Origin: Periplaneta americana
Lineage: Eukaryota; Arthropoda; Insecta; Blattodea; Blattidae
Reading direction: 5' to 3'
DNA: 64,000 bases
NCBI RefSeq assembly: GCF_040183065.1
Contig: NC_091125.1
Span: 126,835,621 to 126,899,620, forward strand
Positions 34,856 through 47,300 of this stretch are shown here, piece by piece (positions within the stretch are counted from its first letter, which is position 1; each line of letters begins with the position of its first letter). A program made the translations under genes and the position numbers. Below the pieces are notes generated by a model. The model worked only from the letters and a program-made list of their open reading frames with translations, did no database searches and was not told the origin of the DNA.

Positions 34856-35364
34856 TTTATTTAAGGAAATTCCCAGGCAGTAGTTTTCGTTGGGTTTCGT
34901 ATCAAATGGTTTTCATAATAATGTGAATTGGAAAATATTTATTTTGCTAAATCTTCTGTTTTATAATTTCAGAAAAAATACTTCAGCGCCTTGGCATAAT
35001 TCCCTGATTCTACTTCCATAAGGAGGAAACTGAAACGAATTCAAAAAGAAGAAAACAGCATAAAGAGTATAACATGAATAACACTTCACTAGGTAAACTT
35101 ACAATTTAAATGTATCACAAGTTTTAAAACTTCAATTTGGAACGACTAAACAAGGATCAGAGGCGCGACCACATATTAATGTGCTAGTTCATTTTGCCAA
35201 AATTACAGGAAAGTTCGTGATGTTCTATTGTTACCAGTGTTAATTCAGGCAGTGTAACTTTTTTTTTGCTCTATTCCGTGTAAAAAATTGAGATATCTAG
35301 TTCTTGCATTCTGCTAAGGTTTTTGATGATGCTGACTCATAGAATAATTATATAGAAAACATTA

Positions 35365-35369
<5 letters not shown>

Positions 35370-35398
<29 letters not shown>
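35370..35398. repeat. (TA)n microsatellite
   Basis: TA run at the point where copy 2 joins two blocks that are 3.6 kb apart in copy 1. Confidence 0.85.
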
Positions 35399-35721
35399 CA
35401 ACATGGGTATGGTGTTCGAGCAGGACGGCTGAGGAAAGAGGTCGTGAATAACAATTGGTGAGGTCATGGTGGTCAATTACGTAGTATCCAAATTCTCCAC
35501 AGTTCACTCCATCCGAATGATGATGCCTATGAACGGCGATCCATGAATACTGATGATGTCAAAGCAAAAATTATTCCGGTTCCTGAAAATGGTACCTATT
35601 CCTGAGATATTATACATGGAAGAAATAAGACGATATGAATTTTGTTGTGTACGTAATGGTGGCACATTGAGTTCTAATGTGGGCAAAACCCCCCATATGT
35701 TTACACCTCACTGAAAAATAC

Positions 35722-36105
35722 AGGATGCGACATAAATCAGTTAACCGAAAATGCATAGTGCAATATTAATATATTATTAGGCCTAATGTACAAAAAGAGT
35801 TGTACGGAATTTGTTGAACGTGGCCTCCATTCTTATCTAAACATTGAAGACATCGTTCAAGCACAGATTTACATATCTTGTTACACGCGCTATTCTGTGG
35901 ACAATTTTCTGTTCATTACGTTAGCTTCTCATGCAAATAATGGATGCACAAATGGAGTCGGAAACCAGCTTGTCATTTGTTACTAACAAGACAAGTCAGT
36001 CCTGCCGCTACTCTAAACAAATTTCACTACACACAAATTATACTTAGCTTAAATGCGACCATCGACAATAATGTGGAGCGGTTAACTGATTTATGCCGCA
36101 CCCAG
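35722..36105. mobile_element. 384-bp TA-flanked MITE
   Basis: Ends read inward CAGGATGCGACATAAATCAG and CTGGGTGCGGCATAAATCAG, then TTAACCG. TA lies on both sides (35720-35721, 36106-36107). Copy 1 has the probable empty site near 6240. The interior is non-coding. Confidence 0.85.
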
Positions 36106-36429
36106 TATTATATTGCAACAGTTCTTATGCTACAACTTTTTTTATAATATTATGTCTTCCAAACGAGTCACCTCGTATTTTTAAAGAATAAACTTAAACT
36201 GTAAACCCAAATATTTCTAAGCTTGAAGTTAGTAAATCATATTATTTTACAGTGTTTTTGTGTTTCCTGATATCATATTTGGGTTTAAATATCCACGCTC
36301 AATTCGAGGATGACAGCGAGAATGATAATACGGAAGAAAACAGCATATATGATGATAATACGGAAGAAGACAGCATATATGGTAATAAAAGTATTAAATT
36401 AAAGTATGTAATATACTCATAATAGGATA

Positions 36430-36514
<85 letters not shown>
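36430..36514. repeat. (ATT)n microsatellite
   Basis: About 28 perfect units. The allelic site in copy 1 (6541-6606) is shorter and interrupted. Confidence 0.95.
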
Positions 36515-36515
<1 letters not shown>

Positions 36516-36593
36516 GGGTCTATTCTTGTTACATTCTTCCTTTCACTCGGATTGCGATTGTGCCTTTCGTGTGCTAATCCGACAATATCTTAA

Positions 36594-37314
36594 TGATTTA
36601 GGTACAGCTTACAGCAGTAAAATTTTTGAAAATATTCAACATTTTTTCCCTAAATTACAGTATTTTGTACAACAATGAAAATTAGTGTGTGTATAAATCT
36701 GTCCGTTCGCTATACGAAAAAAAAAAATATTTTTACAATTTAAAAAAAAGTATTTTTTTTTATTTCAAAATTCAGAATGGTGGCAGTTCACTGTGCAGTG
36801 ATGAAGCTTTGCCCACATAACTCATAAACTTGTTAACTTCTGCATGTTCTCTCTCTTCTATTTTATTGCTGAAACTCAAGTTTACAATATCATGCTCTTT
36901 TAATTACATTCCTTAATAAATCATATATTTTTTTATTTTTGTTAGAAGAAAATACTGACATTTGACAATTTTTAAAAATGATTTTATTTTTTATCAGACA
37001 ATCTGTCAAAGATAGAGAAGTGATTTTGCTTCATATTGTAGATAAGACATGCACAACAAATTTCATCCCAGAATGTTCGATAGTTTTTGAGTTATGAGGG
37101 ATACGCTTCATCACTGCACAGTGAACTGCTACCAATTTGAATTTTGAAAAAAATATATACAGTATATTAATAATTTTTTAATCGTAATTTTTTTTTCATT
37201 TAGCAGGACAGTGTTTTACACATACTAATTTTAATTATTGTACAAGATACAGTAACGGACGAAAAAACGATGAATATCTCCAAAACTTTACTGCTGTAAG
37301 CTGTACCTAACCCA
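36594..37314. mobile_element. Non-autonomous TTAA element, second copy
   Basis: Same family as 3469-4166, with ends TGATTTAGGTACAGCTTA and TGGGTTAGGTACAGCTTA, flanking TTAA at 36590-36593 and 37315-37318, and a length of 721 bp. The empty site with a single TTAA is visible in copy 1 near 6667-6670, which fixes the borders. Confidence 0.92.
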
Positions 37315-37530
37315 TTAATGTGTGGTCAAAAGCCACGCTAGTCTCGTGACTAGAGAATATGTTTATTTGTAAATAAAGTTTCGGAGTTTTCGAAATTCTC
37401 ACTCAAGTGATAACAATCTACTAATGTGTCCAGTAATTTATGCTTATAATACATAATAACAATAATAATTTATATCACCGACCTTAGCGAGTAAAAATTC
37501 TAATTTAGCATGGTCTAATACCTGATTAGG

Positions 37531-37935
37531 TTCTCTCACCTCCGCCGAAGTTTCCCTCAATTGTAAACAGTGTGTCAGGTAATTCCAAGGTGGCGAATAT
37601 CGAAATCATTTCCACAATTACCACCTTGCTGTCAAGCCAGATAACAAAACATTTGATGCAGTAGGCCTATACTTAAATTACCTATTTAGAAAAACATCAT
37701 CCCACTTTCAGCGAATTTTCTGGTAGATATACCACGATGCATCAGATGTCATATACAAGAACACTCTGCCCAGTTTGGAACGAAATTGGATTTTGCGGAG
37801 GGAGGCACTATGACTCAGCACTACGACCTTTCACGATCTATTGTGCTGACCGTCAAGCAAGGTGCATTCCCAAACTAGCAACGGTTGACTACACTAAGGT
37901 TCCTGCGTACCCAGTTTTCAAGTAGGCAACTCTCT
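37531..37935. other. Copy-2-specific spacer
   Basis: No recognised gene. A 62-codon frame (37737-37925) has no known motif and no partner in copy 1. Confidence 0.35.
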
Positions 37936-38175
37936 TCGTCACTAATTCAGCCTCCTCCGTGCGTCTCTAGCGGGCGTTTGGGGTATGCTATGAAATGATG
38001 ACGAAATGGAGAAATATCAATGAAATTATGTAGATACCTAATGTGGGATACAGGAGAACCCCGAAAAAAATACGCACTGCTATCTTATCTGACACAAGTG
38101 CCACAGGCCTGACCGGGACTTGAACTCGGACCGCCTGCGTGACAGGCTGAAGATCTGATCATCGCAGGGGACCTC
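37936..38175 (-). mobile_element. tRNA-derived SINE, family 5
   Basis: The minus strand has CAGCCTGTCACGCAGGCGGT with B box GAGTTCAAGTCCC, then GGGGTTCTCCTGTATCCC and a body with CCATTTCGTCATCATTTCAT. The 3' limit is uncertain. Confidence 0.65.
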
Positions 38176-39130
38176 TACCCTGTTTTGTTTCGTTCCCAAT
38201 GCTGTTTTCGAGTTGATCGCAACAGATGTTCTATGCAACAATGAAGTCGTCTGATGCAGAGGAAGGCTTTTACATCCCGAAACACCACAAAAATAGTTGT
38301 GCTATACAAATGCAATGCACTTTTAGGACTGAATATAAGAAGTCGATTACAAAATGTCATATTCAATTTGTTATTTTAGGTCATTTGTGTTTGTGTCCTA
38401 AGAAAACTACAGCAAATTAAATATATATTCGACAAATTTTAAATTATTCTTCAATAGTCTTATAGGATGAACATTAGTAGCCCTAAATTGGACAGAATCT
38501 AGAATTATTTATTTCCGAACAGTTTCCAATGCACGCGCTTTGTGTGCGGTAAATTTTGGAACTTTGCGTCATAACTCAAAAACTATCGAACATTCTGTGT
38601 GAGGCCGTCGCTCTCGTTCCGTCGTCTGTGTCGCGTTAGGTGCCTAGGATCGGCACCTCTTCACGCGACGTTTTCTGCCTCTTCTTTCAGCTCCGGTTGC
38701 CAGCTCCACTTATGTCGGAACAGGTGACTCTAGGTGGCAAATTTTGTTGTGTTGTTGTTGGACGCCAGCCCCCTCGAATCAACTGTGGTAGATCAGAGTT
38801 CTTAGATAGCTAAGGAACGATCGGGACGTGGAGTTTGGGAGAATGTAGCGTAATGTATGAAATGATGTAATCGACACGTGTATAAGTTTGTATTCATTAA
38901 CTTCAATTGGGATGTTTATTTTCGAGTGTGTGATGCTATATACAGCTGAACGCGTATCCAAGAGTGTGTTAAGTTCACTGTTATAGCAATTGACGAATTG
39001 TATGGTGGGTATTACCCGACGAATAAAAGTTATGATCGTAATCGGTGAGTTATTAAGGTTGCTGATAATTGAAGAATGACTAGATGATTCACGGGTAATG
39101 GAAAGAGGTATCTCGGTGGAGACTACTATG
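38176..39130. other. Spacer
   Basis: No gene is recognised. A GC-richer part at 38600-38740 includes an inverted GGTGCC...GGCACC but no known RNA family. Confidence 0.4.
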
Positions 39131-39132
39131 AT

Positions 39133-39640
39133 TTATCTATATATCTATATATATAATTTGAACTGGTAATGGAAATTACGGGAAAACGGCTGAACGGAGT
39201 TTAATAAATGGCCCCTCATTTTGAAGCTCGGAACACAAAGTTTTTCGGAAAAGTAGTAGTTTTCAGTGAAATGTCAATTTTCCTACATAATTTTCCTATT
39301 TTCCAAAATCCATCTGTTGTCAGTTTTGAGAACTAATTTTATTGAATCACGGCCGACTTGATTGAATTTCAGACCAAAAGACACACTACTATAAACAATA
39401 GGCTATTACACGAATTTCCGACATATTTAGTACTCAATTCAATTTTTTATTAAAAACTGATTCTGCAGTGTATAATTTTCTGAGTACAGCTGTGTATTGG
39501 ATATTCAAATCTACGAAACTTGAGGTGGTTTGATGACATTATTACCATTATAAATTAAATATTATTATAGTTAATATCATGATGCGTCTATTTTTCATTA
39601 ATTGTACATAATATTGATGCTATATTGATGACATGAAAGT
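39133..39640. repeat. Interspersed repeat, possibly Helitron-related
   Basis: It begins with a TATATCTATATATAT run followed by ACGGGAAAACGGCTGAACGG, a sequence type I recall as common in insect interspersed repeats, possibly Helitron ends. Neither borders nor coding sequence are visible here, so the class is a guess. Confidence 0.3.
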
Positions 39641-39904
39641 GAAACGTTTTGAGGTTATGTAAGTAAATGTAGAGAATATCTTAATTAAAATCTTCATTTC
39701 TATAATTTACTGAGTGACTGCTATATATAACTATAAAACTTAAGTAAGATAATAATATTGTTATTAAAAGTAGAAGTTCTTGTAGAGAGCTAGGAAACCG
39801 TTGCACATGAAGGCGTACAAATTGTAAGTTCACGAGAAACGACCTACAGATACCATAGAATAAACAATTATCACCATTAAGTTCGTGCATAGCTCATTCA
39901 CAAG

Positions 39905-40170
39905 CTTCCAGAATGCTGGACTGAATTAATGGAAAATGAACCCATGCCTTAATGACAAGGCCGTCGCTACCATCTGATTTAACGCCATGCGATTATTTCT
40001 TATGAGGCTACATGAAGGACGGTATGTTCGTACCGCATCTTCTATATCACCTGTGCAGAGCTGCTAATAAGTATTTAAGAGGCCGCAGTTTCAATGATAC
40101 TATATGTTATCCATATTCTGGCAGAGTTCGCATACCACACGCGGCGCTTACATCGATACCAACAATATCA
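39905..40170 (+). pseudogene. C-terminal fragment of a DUF4817-type mariner transposase
   Basis: In plus frame the sequence reads SDLTPCDYFLWGYMKDGMFV, matching the SPDLTPCDFFLWG motif with the last catalytic aspartate, and continues PHLLYHLCRA. Downstream decay prevents assignment beyond about 60 residues, and nothing of the N-terminal half is nearby. Confidence 0.65.
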
Positions 40171-40286
40171 GAAAAAACCTGAAAACCTTTTGCGTCACAT
40201 GAATCACAAAATATAACCTTATATACTGCACTACATAATTTGAATAATACATTTTTGGAATTGAAACTTCCTTTATAGCCACCAGT

Positions 40287-40290
40287 TATT

Positions 40291-40337
<47 letters not shown>

Positions 40338-40356
40338 TTATTTTCAATTGTAGAAA

Positions 40357-40408
<52 letters not shown>
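40287..40408. repeat. (ATT)n facing (AAT)n
   Basis: Two complementary trinucleotide arrays flank a 20-bp centre, so the whole can form a long hairpin. Confidence 0.9.
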
Positions 40409-40827
40409 TAATAGTAACAAATAACAAAATAACTCTTACACGCAAGTTATCTGTCGTCTCGTTTTCTGTATTTATGCTCCAACCAAAACCTAAATACTAG
40501 ATCTCAGATCACCGGTACATTGAGTATATCTCATCATAACACTTCACGATACCCTTCATCATTCACCGTTCCAATTTCTCGTCATTGAAACTCTCTATCT
40601 CATACCTTACGTGGCTGTCAGACATTTACTAATTTCAAAACCCAGTTATCAGTTAGACTGCTTAGACTGTGAGCTTTCCTACAACATAATTTTTTCTAAT
40701 ATATGATTTTCATTTTTAATATATAGTACAATTTTTCTTTACTATTTTAACAATTACTTCCATTCACGTTACCGTAATTGTTTGATTCTTAGAATTACAT
40801 GTAACTAAACTTTTCATTTTGTTATTC

Positions 40828-40828
<1 letters not shown>

Positions 40829-40862
<34 letters not shown>
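40829..40862. repeat. (ATT)n microsatellite
   Basis: Short pure ATT array. Confidence 0.9.
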
Positions 40863-40863
<1 letters not shown>

Positions 40864-40944
40864 GTATCATGATTATTATTATTACCATTAATTATATATT
40901 GTTCTTGTATTTCTGCCATTTTTATATCTGTTATTGTTCTTATA

Positions 40945-40990
40945 TTGGTTGAGTGGGTGAGAAGGCTTTACGGCCTTAACTCTGCCAGAA
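40945..40990 (+). mobile_element. LINE 3'-terminal fragment
   Basis: GTGAGAAGGCTTTACGGCC, then TTAACTCTGCCAGAATAG, matches the 3' end family of 23033-23085. The tetranucleotide array that follows starts where the LINE's own AATA-type tail should be. Confidence 0.55.
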
Positions 40991-41219
<229 letters not shown>

Positions 41220-41845
41220 ATGCACTTCGTGGAATAACCTACATCAAAGAGAGAAGAAACAACTGCAGGAGGATAAAGATTTTCGCCTCATCTACAATGA
41301 AATATGTCATTTTCATTACGAATAATATTAAAATGGATGTATGAATTGTAATATACTTACTCTACTAGAAGATAGAAATAAAAAAAAAATGAGAGAATAC
41401 ACATGAAGAATGCAGAATACGAAAACACATAGAAAAAAGTCAATTTTCACATAGATACATTGAATGGCAATTTAAATAGCAACAAGAAAGAAACAGGAAG
41501 AAGAAGATGAAGATGATAATAATATGAACAATAAGCTAGTAAAGGGAGAAAAAGATAAAGAGAGAGATGATCAGAGGAACCGAGTAATAGGAAGATAATT
41601 AAATGACGATGGAAAATTAGAAAAGGAGAACAAAAGGAGAAAAATATAGCCTAAAGACAAGTTTAATAAGAAAGAGGAAAAAGAGAGAGCAAATAGCAAA
41701 TGGAGAGAAGTATTACAGTGGAAGTGAGGGCACTGAAAAAGACGAGACGAAAAATAGAATGGTGAAAACTGAAGCAATAAGGAAAGGAAATTATGAAAAA
41801 AGAGAGAGAAAGGTGGACAAATATTTTGTTCATTTCAAAAACTCC

Positions 41846-42090
41846 TGGTTGGTTATTTAACGGTGCCTTATCAACTACCAGGTTATTTAGCGTCGATGAT
41901 ATTGGTGATTGCGAGATGATGTTTGGCTAGATGAGTTCGAGTATTCGCCATAGATTACCGGACACTTGTTTTACGGTTGGGGAAAACCTAGGAAACAACC
42001 GAACCAGGTAATCAGCCCAAGCGGAAATCGAACCCGCGTCCGAGCGCAATTCCGGATCGACAGGCAAGTGCTATGTTGGTGGCTCCCTGT
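41846..42090 (-). mobile_element. tRNA-derived SINE, family 2
   Basis: Same insertion as 9316-9569 in copy 1, as shown by identical flanking sequence. Here the left target duplication has been lost and the head has changed (GATCGACAGGCAAGTGC on the plus strand). Confidence 0.85.
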
Positions 42091-42224
42091 GGTGTTAAAT
42101 TTAAATGTTAATATACGAGTTTTTCAACCAAGGTTATCCGTAAATCAGAGCATTAGGCCTAATCCCTTTTGCACGATAGTCTGTTTTTTCGTCGTTACAG
42201 CAAACGGCCACCACAATTCTGCAG

Positions 42225-42456
42225 TGCTCGGGAAAAGTGACACAAGTCAGTTTCCACAAATCTTTTTTGGTAATTTATTTACAACTTACGGAACATCTGC
42301 TCGCTTGGAAAAAGGTACATAAGTACTTCTCCCATTACAATAATTAATACAGAAAAAAATGAAATCGACATAAACCAGTGTAAGTTGTCAATAAATTATC
42401 AAAAAAGGTTTGTGGAAACTGACTTATGTCACTTTTCCCAAGCACTACAGAATTGA
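42225..42456. mobile_element. Fold-back MITE
   Basis: The two arms read CAATTCTGYAGTGCTYGGGA and continue as inverted repeats for about 75 bp each, leaving a centre of about 80 bp. Absent from copy 1 near 9690. No clear target duplication. Confidence 0.85.
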
Positions 42457-42610
42457 AAGTTGACTTTACTGAATTCAGATTTGATAACCCAGGTAAGTAT
42501 GTTGAAATATTACAAATAACTGCTCTAGAGTTATAATAAAAACCACTGTCTTCTATGTATGCTACAATCCTAGAATGCATGTAAAAATGCATACGTAAAA
42601 GGCACTGTTA

Positions 42611-42615
<5 letters not shown>

Positions 42616-42671
<56 letters not shown>

Positions 42672-42672
42672 C
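42616..42672. repeat. (TA)n microsatellite, left part
   Basis: TA run interrupted by the next element and continuing at about 43835-43886. In copy 1 the site is a short TATATA near 9855. Confidence 0.9.
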
Positions 42673-42673
42673 A

Positions 42674-43832
42674 CAGGGACATCATTTTATTTTTACTAAT
42701 ATTTCTAATATTAACCTGGCTATACCTTTGGATCTATGATTGAGAACCGGAAACACCGTTCGCTACCCCCTTCCACGAGTAGAGTTCGATGGTACTGACG
42801 TAATATACAAACAAATCACTTTACTAGGTATAGGAGGGAAGAAAAGCAGTTAATCCATTTACGTAAAGTAGGAAATATCGCGATTTTGAGTTTGATAATT
42901 TTCATTACGTTTTTCTTTACTCAAAATACAGTACAATGAGTGTTTTTACTCACGAACTGAGGTATCCATGCGGACGTATTCTTTATGCAGTGTATATTAT
43001 ACTGTCTACAGCACATTAGCGTACAATATAGAGAATGAAGTTAAATTGAAAAATAATCATAATATGGATATTTAAACACATTTTTGAAAATGGTGGCCGT
43101 TCATTTCGATACAGGCTTCAGTTTTAATGTGCATATTATCGCACTATAGACTATTGTACGTAATTCCAATTACCAGGTTCGTACTTCGTATCAGTAACTC
43201 ATGTTGAAATAATTCTGTACCTACTCTGTAAAAGAGTACCTTACGTACTGTAAATTCAGTCTTCACGTCTGCCCGATTCGAAAAGATAAAGTTACTCAGA
43301 CATGCTATTCACTGTCCGTCCAAGTGGTTATGTCGCAGGGTCGTAGAAAGGGAGGAAATCACATGACAGTTAATTACTTAACTAGGCCTTTTTATTTAGT
43401 AACATCTTTAGTAAAATCATTTTATTTAAGTTATTTTAAACAATTGTATGGGTATAATATTACGTAGACGTCCAATTCCTAACAGAAATTAATGTTCTCA
43501 GAAAAGAGGTAAGACAGCCCAGCCACTAGCCTTTCCAGAGAGGCGAATATACGTGTAAGCAGGTGGGGGAAACCGGGATGCGACGTAGGCAAATGGACGA
43601 CAGTACCTGTGCGAAAATGATTCAATATTGAAAGCTTTTTCGTCACTGGAAAACGCGAACATATTTTTGGAACGTACTGTTTACTATGACCGTACGGCTA
43701 CTATGACTGTATATGCGGTCTTGGATCTGTGTGGAGGACGGTTGGACTTCATTCGTAGAAGGGGTGGGAGTGAAGTACATTTAAAAACTCAGGTACAATA
43801 AAAATTGAAGTAAAAATAAAATGATGTCCCTG
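42674..43832. mobile_element. 1159-bp TA-flanked element, CAGGGACATCA ends
   Basis: Ends read inward CAGGGACATCATTTTATTTT. It is inserted into a (TA)n tract, and TA follows the right end. A related 976-bp copy is at 49711-50686, with shared internal stretches near each end such as TTAACCTGGCTATAC and CCCCCTTCCA. No open frame of interest, so it is non-autonomous. TA target and short ends suggest Tc1/mariner mobilisation. Confidence 0.85.
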
Positions 43833-43900
<68 letters not shown>

Positions 43901-44313
43901 TAAATCACTGCATTTGAAATGTACTGAACTTTATTTAAACAATAATCAAACTTTACTTAACAATATATATATTCCAATTCAACACGAAATATTACAATTA
44001 CCTGAATCATTTTTACTTCTTCACATTGACATTGATGGTGAAGTTTGTACGTTGGCCAGACTAAGCTGTTCATTGTGTAACGTACATACTGTATATTAAG
44101 ATTTGAAAAATGTTATTTTAAAAATATAACTTACTATCACACAAAGAATACTGTACAATGTACGTCTATGAAGTGCATTACAAAATGTCGGAAATTAGAA
44201 AACTTACTCTGCTCGTGTTTTAAACTATTCCTCGATTTTGTAAAAGCACTTCCCAGCCTTGTCTCGTAATACACTATTACACTTCTTCCACGCTCTACAA
44301 TTATTTTATACAT

Positions 44314-44541
44314 ATCCAGAAATGCATATAGAGTGTTAGTTGGGAGACCGGAGGGAAAAAGACCTTTAGGGAGGCCGAGACGTAGATGGGAGGATAATAT
44401 TAAAATGGATTTGAGGGATGTGGGGTATGATGATAGAGACAGGATTAATCTTGCACAGGATAGGGACCGCTGGCGGGCTTATGTGAGGGCGGCAATGAAC
44501 CTTCGGGTTCCTTAAAAGCCATTTGTAAGTAAGTAAGTAAT
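44314..44541 (+). pseudogene. RTE-like LINE 3' end, short insertion
   Basis: Encodes the last roughly 62 residues of the ORF2 family seen at 47806-48810: [20 protein letters not shown], then DRDRWRAYVRAAMNLRVP and a stop. It is followed by GCCATTTGTAAG and an (AAGT)n tail. This frame is intact. Copy 1 has the empty site near 10290-10300, so it is a severely 5'-truncated insertion after the duplication. Confidence 0.9.
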
Positions 44542-45159
44542 GATTTTTTTCCAGACGATTTCGTCATAGATTCATCAGAATCAGGAAACCAACCTGAGTT
44601 CATAACACCATTGTGAGTATTTCGCTGTGTCGTTATTTGTTTAAAATAAATCAATTTACTCTATATTACATAATTACTGTATGCTTATTGTATTGCTGAT
44701 AATAATTATATGCATAAAATTTGACGAGAGACTTATGAAATCCTTTGGATTTTGTGAAACGCCTTCACCAGACATGTCAAACTCAACATATCAAGTGTGC
44801 CAAATGATATATATGTAAGGTCGTGTACGTAGCAAAAAGAATTGTTATACTTAATTTGTTATCAGTGAAGTGTTACCAATATTTACTTTCGTACGATCGT
44901 TTTTCTTTGTTGTATTTACAGCTATTGTTGTTAGGCCTTGAAAGTTAGTATTAATAGAAGTAGAAATTCCGCTCGATTATTTCCAGAAATATGACACCTT
45001 CAAATAAAGTATTTTTATGTACTGTGTATGTATGTACAATTACTAAACGTCACTTTGAACCAGAAAATGATACTAACAAGAAAGTGTAAGTACAGTACTG
45101 TAAAGGGAAACTGATTTAAATACATTACCTGTCTTTTAATTCAATACTACTTGCAAATT

Positions 45160-45785
45160 ATTTAATGGAAAAACTGAAAAACAAGAGGCTTTTCCCCAAT
45201 TAAACATTCCCAACAATGCAGAAGCACATTCCATGACAGGACAAAGTTTAAGATCTGAGTTAAGGCGTAGATCGTATAATAATTGGTGTCGTCTTCTGCA
45301 AAAAAAGGTAAAGGAGTGGTGACTTACAGTGAAAATCAAAAAAACAACTCTTTGATTAGTAATAGAAGAGGGATATCATCCTCAGAGTGGACCAATGCCG
45401 TAAAGATGTCCACAAACATCGCAGCAGTACGATCTGTACCAGGCCGTTTCTTCCAAGATCAAAACTGTCGCCATACAGGATGCAGCGAAGTAGAAACCCT
45501 TGGGTATGTTTTGGGTTATTGCTCTAAAAGAGAACTACTGAGGAACAATCGCCACCATAAAGTGAGAAGCTCCATCACAATCGGAAGGCAAAGTGGGAGG
45601 TTTACGAAGAAGTGCAATGCTTGGCAGAGAATGAGTAAACGAGGAGAGCGGACATTATAGCCATCGATCGCTGGAACCAAAGAAGGCTCATTCTTGACTC
45701 CACTGTCCGTTTTGAGAAGGATGATCAACAAGTCTAAACCAAGATTTGATACCTCGCTCACCACGAATATTTTTACAGCGAACCT
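45160..45785 (+). pseudogene. R2-like LINE C-terminus with restriction-like endonuclease remains
   Basis: The frame 45283-45660 contains SSSEWTNAVKMSTNIAAVRS and RHTGCSEVETLGYVLGYC, the C-terminal Cys/His knuckle region of R2-type proteins. After a frame change, RRADIIAIDRWNQRRLILDS and TVRFEKDDQQ fit the endonuclease core (D...D in DIIAID, followed by the beta-strand with FE). Stops follow. Upstream, HTGC-proximal sequence is frameshifted near 45280. RT is missing. R2 elements proper insert in 28S rDNA, and no rDNA is seen here, so this is either a related non-site-specific LINE or a scattered fragment. Confidence 0.7.
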
Positions 45786-45789
45786 ATAT

Positions 45790-46183
45790 TTTTTTCACTA
45801 GGAATTATTTCTAAGTAATTGAGAAAGATTTATTAAATCATCAGTCCTCCAATGAGGGTGACCACAAGGATTCTGAATACAGAACAATTATGGCTTTTTA
45901 ATCGTAAGTTAAATAAAAAACTAAATTTTAAATTTGGGCTTCACTTGATGCCAAAATGTTATATTGACAAAATTATATTTCTTGAAAATATAAATGATAT
46001 TGGATAATATGTAAAGAGTTCCTAGGAATATGCAATATAATGTTTTGTATTTCTTTAGGTGTGTCCATTCGGCAGCAAGCTTTACAGTTGACATTGAGAA
46101 AAACATGGAGTTTCTAAGTTAATTCCTGCAACTTTGAGCGACAGTCCTTGAGATTTATTTTAATATTGTCATTACGAATGCTA
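45790..46183. other. Spacer
   Basis: No recognised feature. Copy 1 has an unrelated 5-kb segment at this position. Confidence 0.35.
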
Positions 46184-47300
46184 ATCACACTGCAAACTGC
46201 AATTGTTTAAAATCGAAAGCCGTGTTAGTCGGCATTATAGGAATAAGTGGGATAAAAACATCGTCTTTCGTTTTTTACGAGTTTTTTCACATCAACTCTT
46301 GTTTCATGATATAATTTTGGTGTGTCAATATTTCGCAATAGTAGTATTGGTGAGTCAACATTAAGTATTAAATATTATGTGGTGGCATTCCCCGGGATTT
46401 CAAATAATTCAAGAATACCGTTGTTTAAAACACAGGCTGGTCGGAACACTGTGTAATAGTTACGCATTACATGCATTTTCTAGATTTTTTTTTCATAATG
46501 TTTCAATATTGTTATTTAATTTTTTGTTCTTTTTTTTCCCCACGGCCCCATCAAAGTCGATGTTGAATATAATATAAATAAACAACAAATGAATGTAAAA
46601 GAGGCTATTTTAATATTATCATAAATGCATGTTTGATCGCTTTTATTTCCATTTTTTATGCCCTTTAACTAATTTAATGTCAATTTGTCCATTTTTAAGT
46701 AGTCTATGTTTTTGCCCTAGTTATGAAGGCCAAATGTGTAAAATTTGATATGTATCGGCCAAAGCGTGTCGAGTTTTAGAGGCAACCGCACGCATGCTCT
46801 CTCTCTCTTTTCACTTTTACATATTACGAGTTGATAGTGGCAGGATTAAATCTTTCAGTTCATTATTTTCTCTTATGTTATAGTGTGGGAAAATTGCAGA
46901 AGACACCGTTCGCAATTTATCTATCAGAACTTCACGATTGGAGAGAACCTTCAATTACAATTGCAAATGCACCTGTGGAAGCAACAGAAATATGCGAAAA
47001 CTGCAATTATGACCAAAGCTCACTCGAAAATTGAAGTTCTAAGAGAGGAGCGAATAAGTTGTGCGTTTTGTAATACTGAGAATTCAACATTAAAATAATG
47101 ACATAAATAATTTAAATGTTATATTGTAATTCCAAGAAATGTATGCCACAATTAACACAAAACTTGAAAATAAAGACTGAAAAATTCACAACAATTGTGT
47201 ATTTCTTTTAATATTCAGATACTTGGTTTAAACATTCTTGGTAGTGTTTTCCAATACAACGAACTTCCTGCCTTACATGCAAAGTTATTAAGAACTCTTA
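46184..47300. repeat. Duplicated block 2, copy 2
   Basis: Collinear with 17130-18245. After an acceptor-like CTTATGTTATAG (about 46883) two frames are open: one to 47034 (GKLQKTPFAIYLSELHDW) and one to 47098 (ending KIEVLREERISCAFCNTENS). The second is open in its distal part in both copies. Nothing identifies the protein, and an exon is only a possibility. Confidence 0.6.

Noticed and set aside
41966..42592. Overlapping ORFs of 118 and 82 codons
   Set aside because: They run through a SINE and both arms of a fold-back MITE, which gives similar peptides on both strands.
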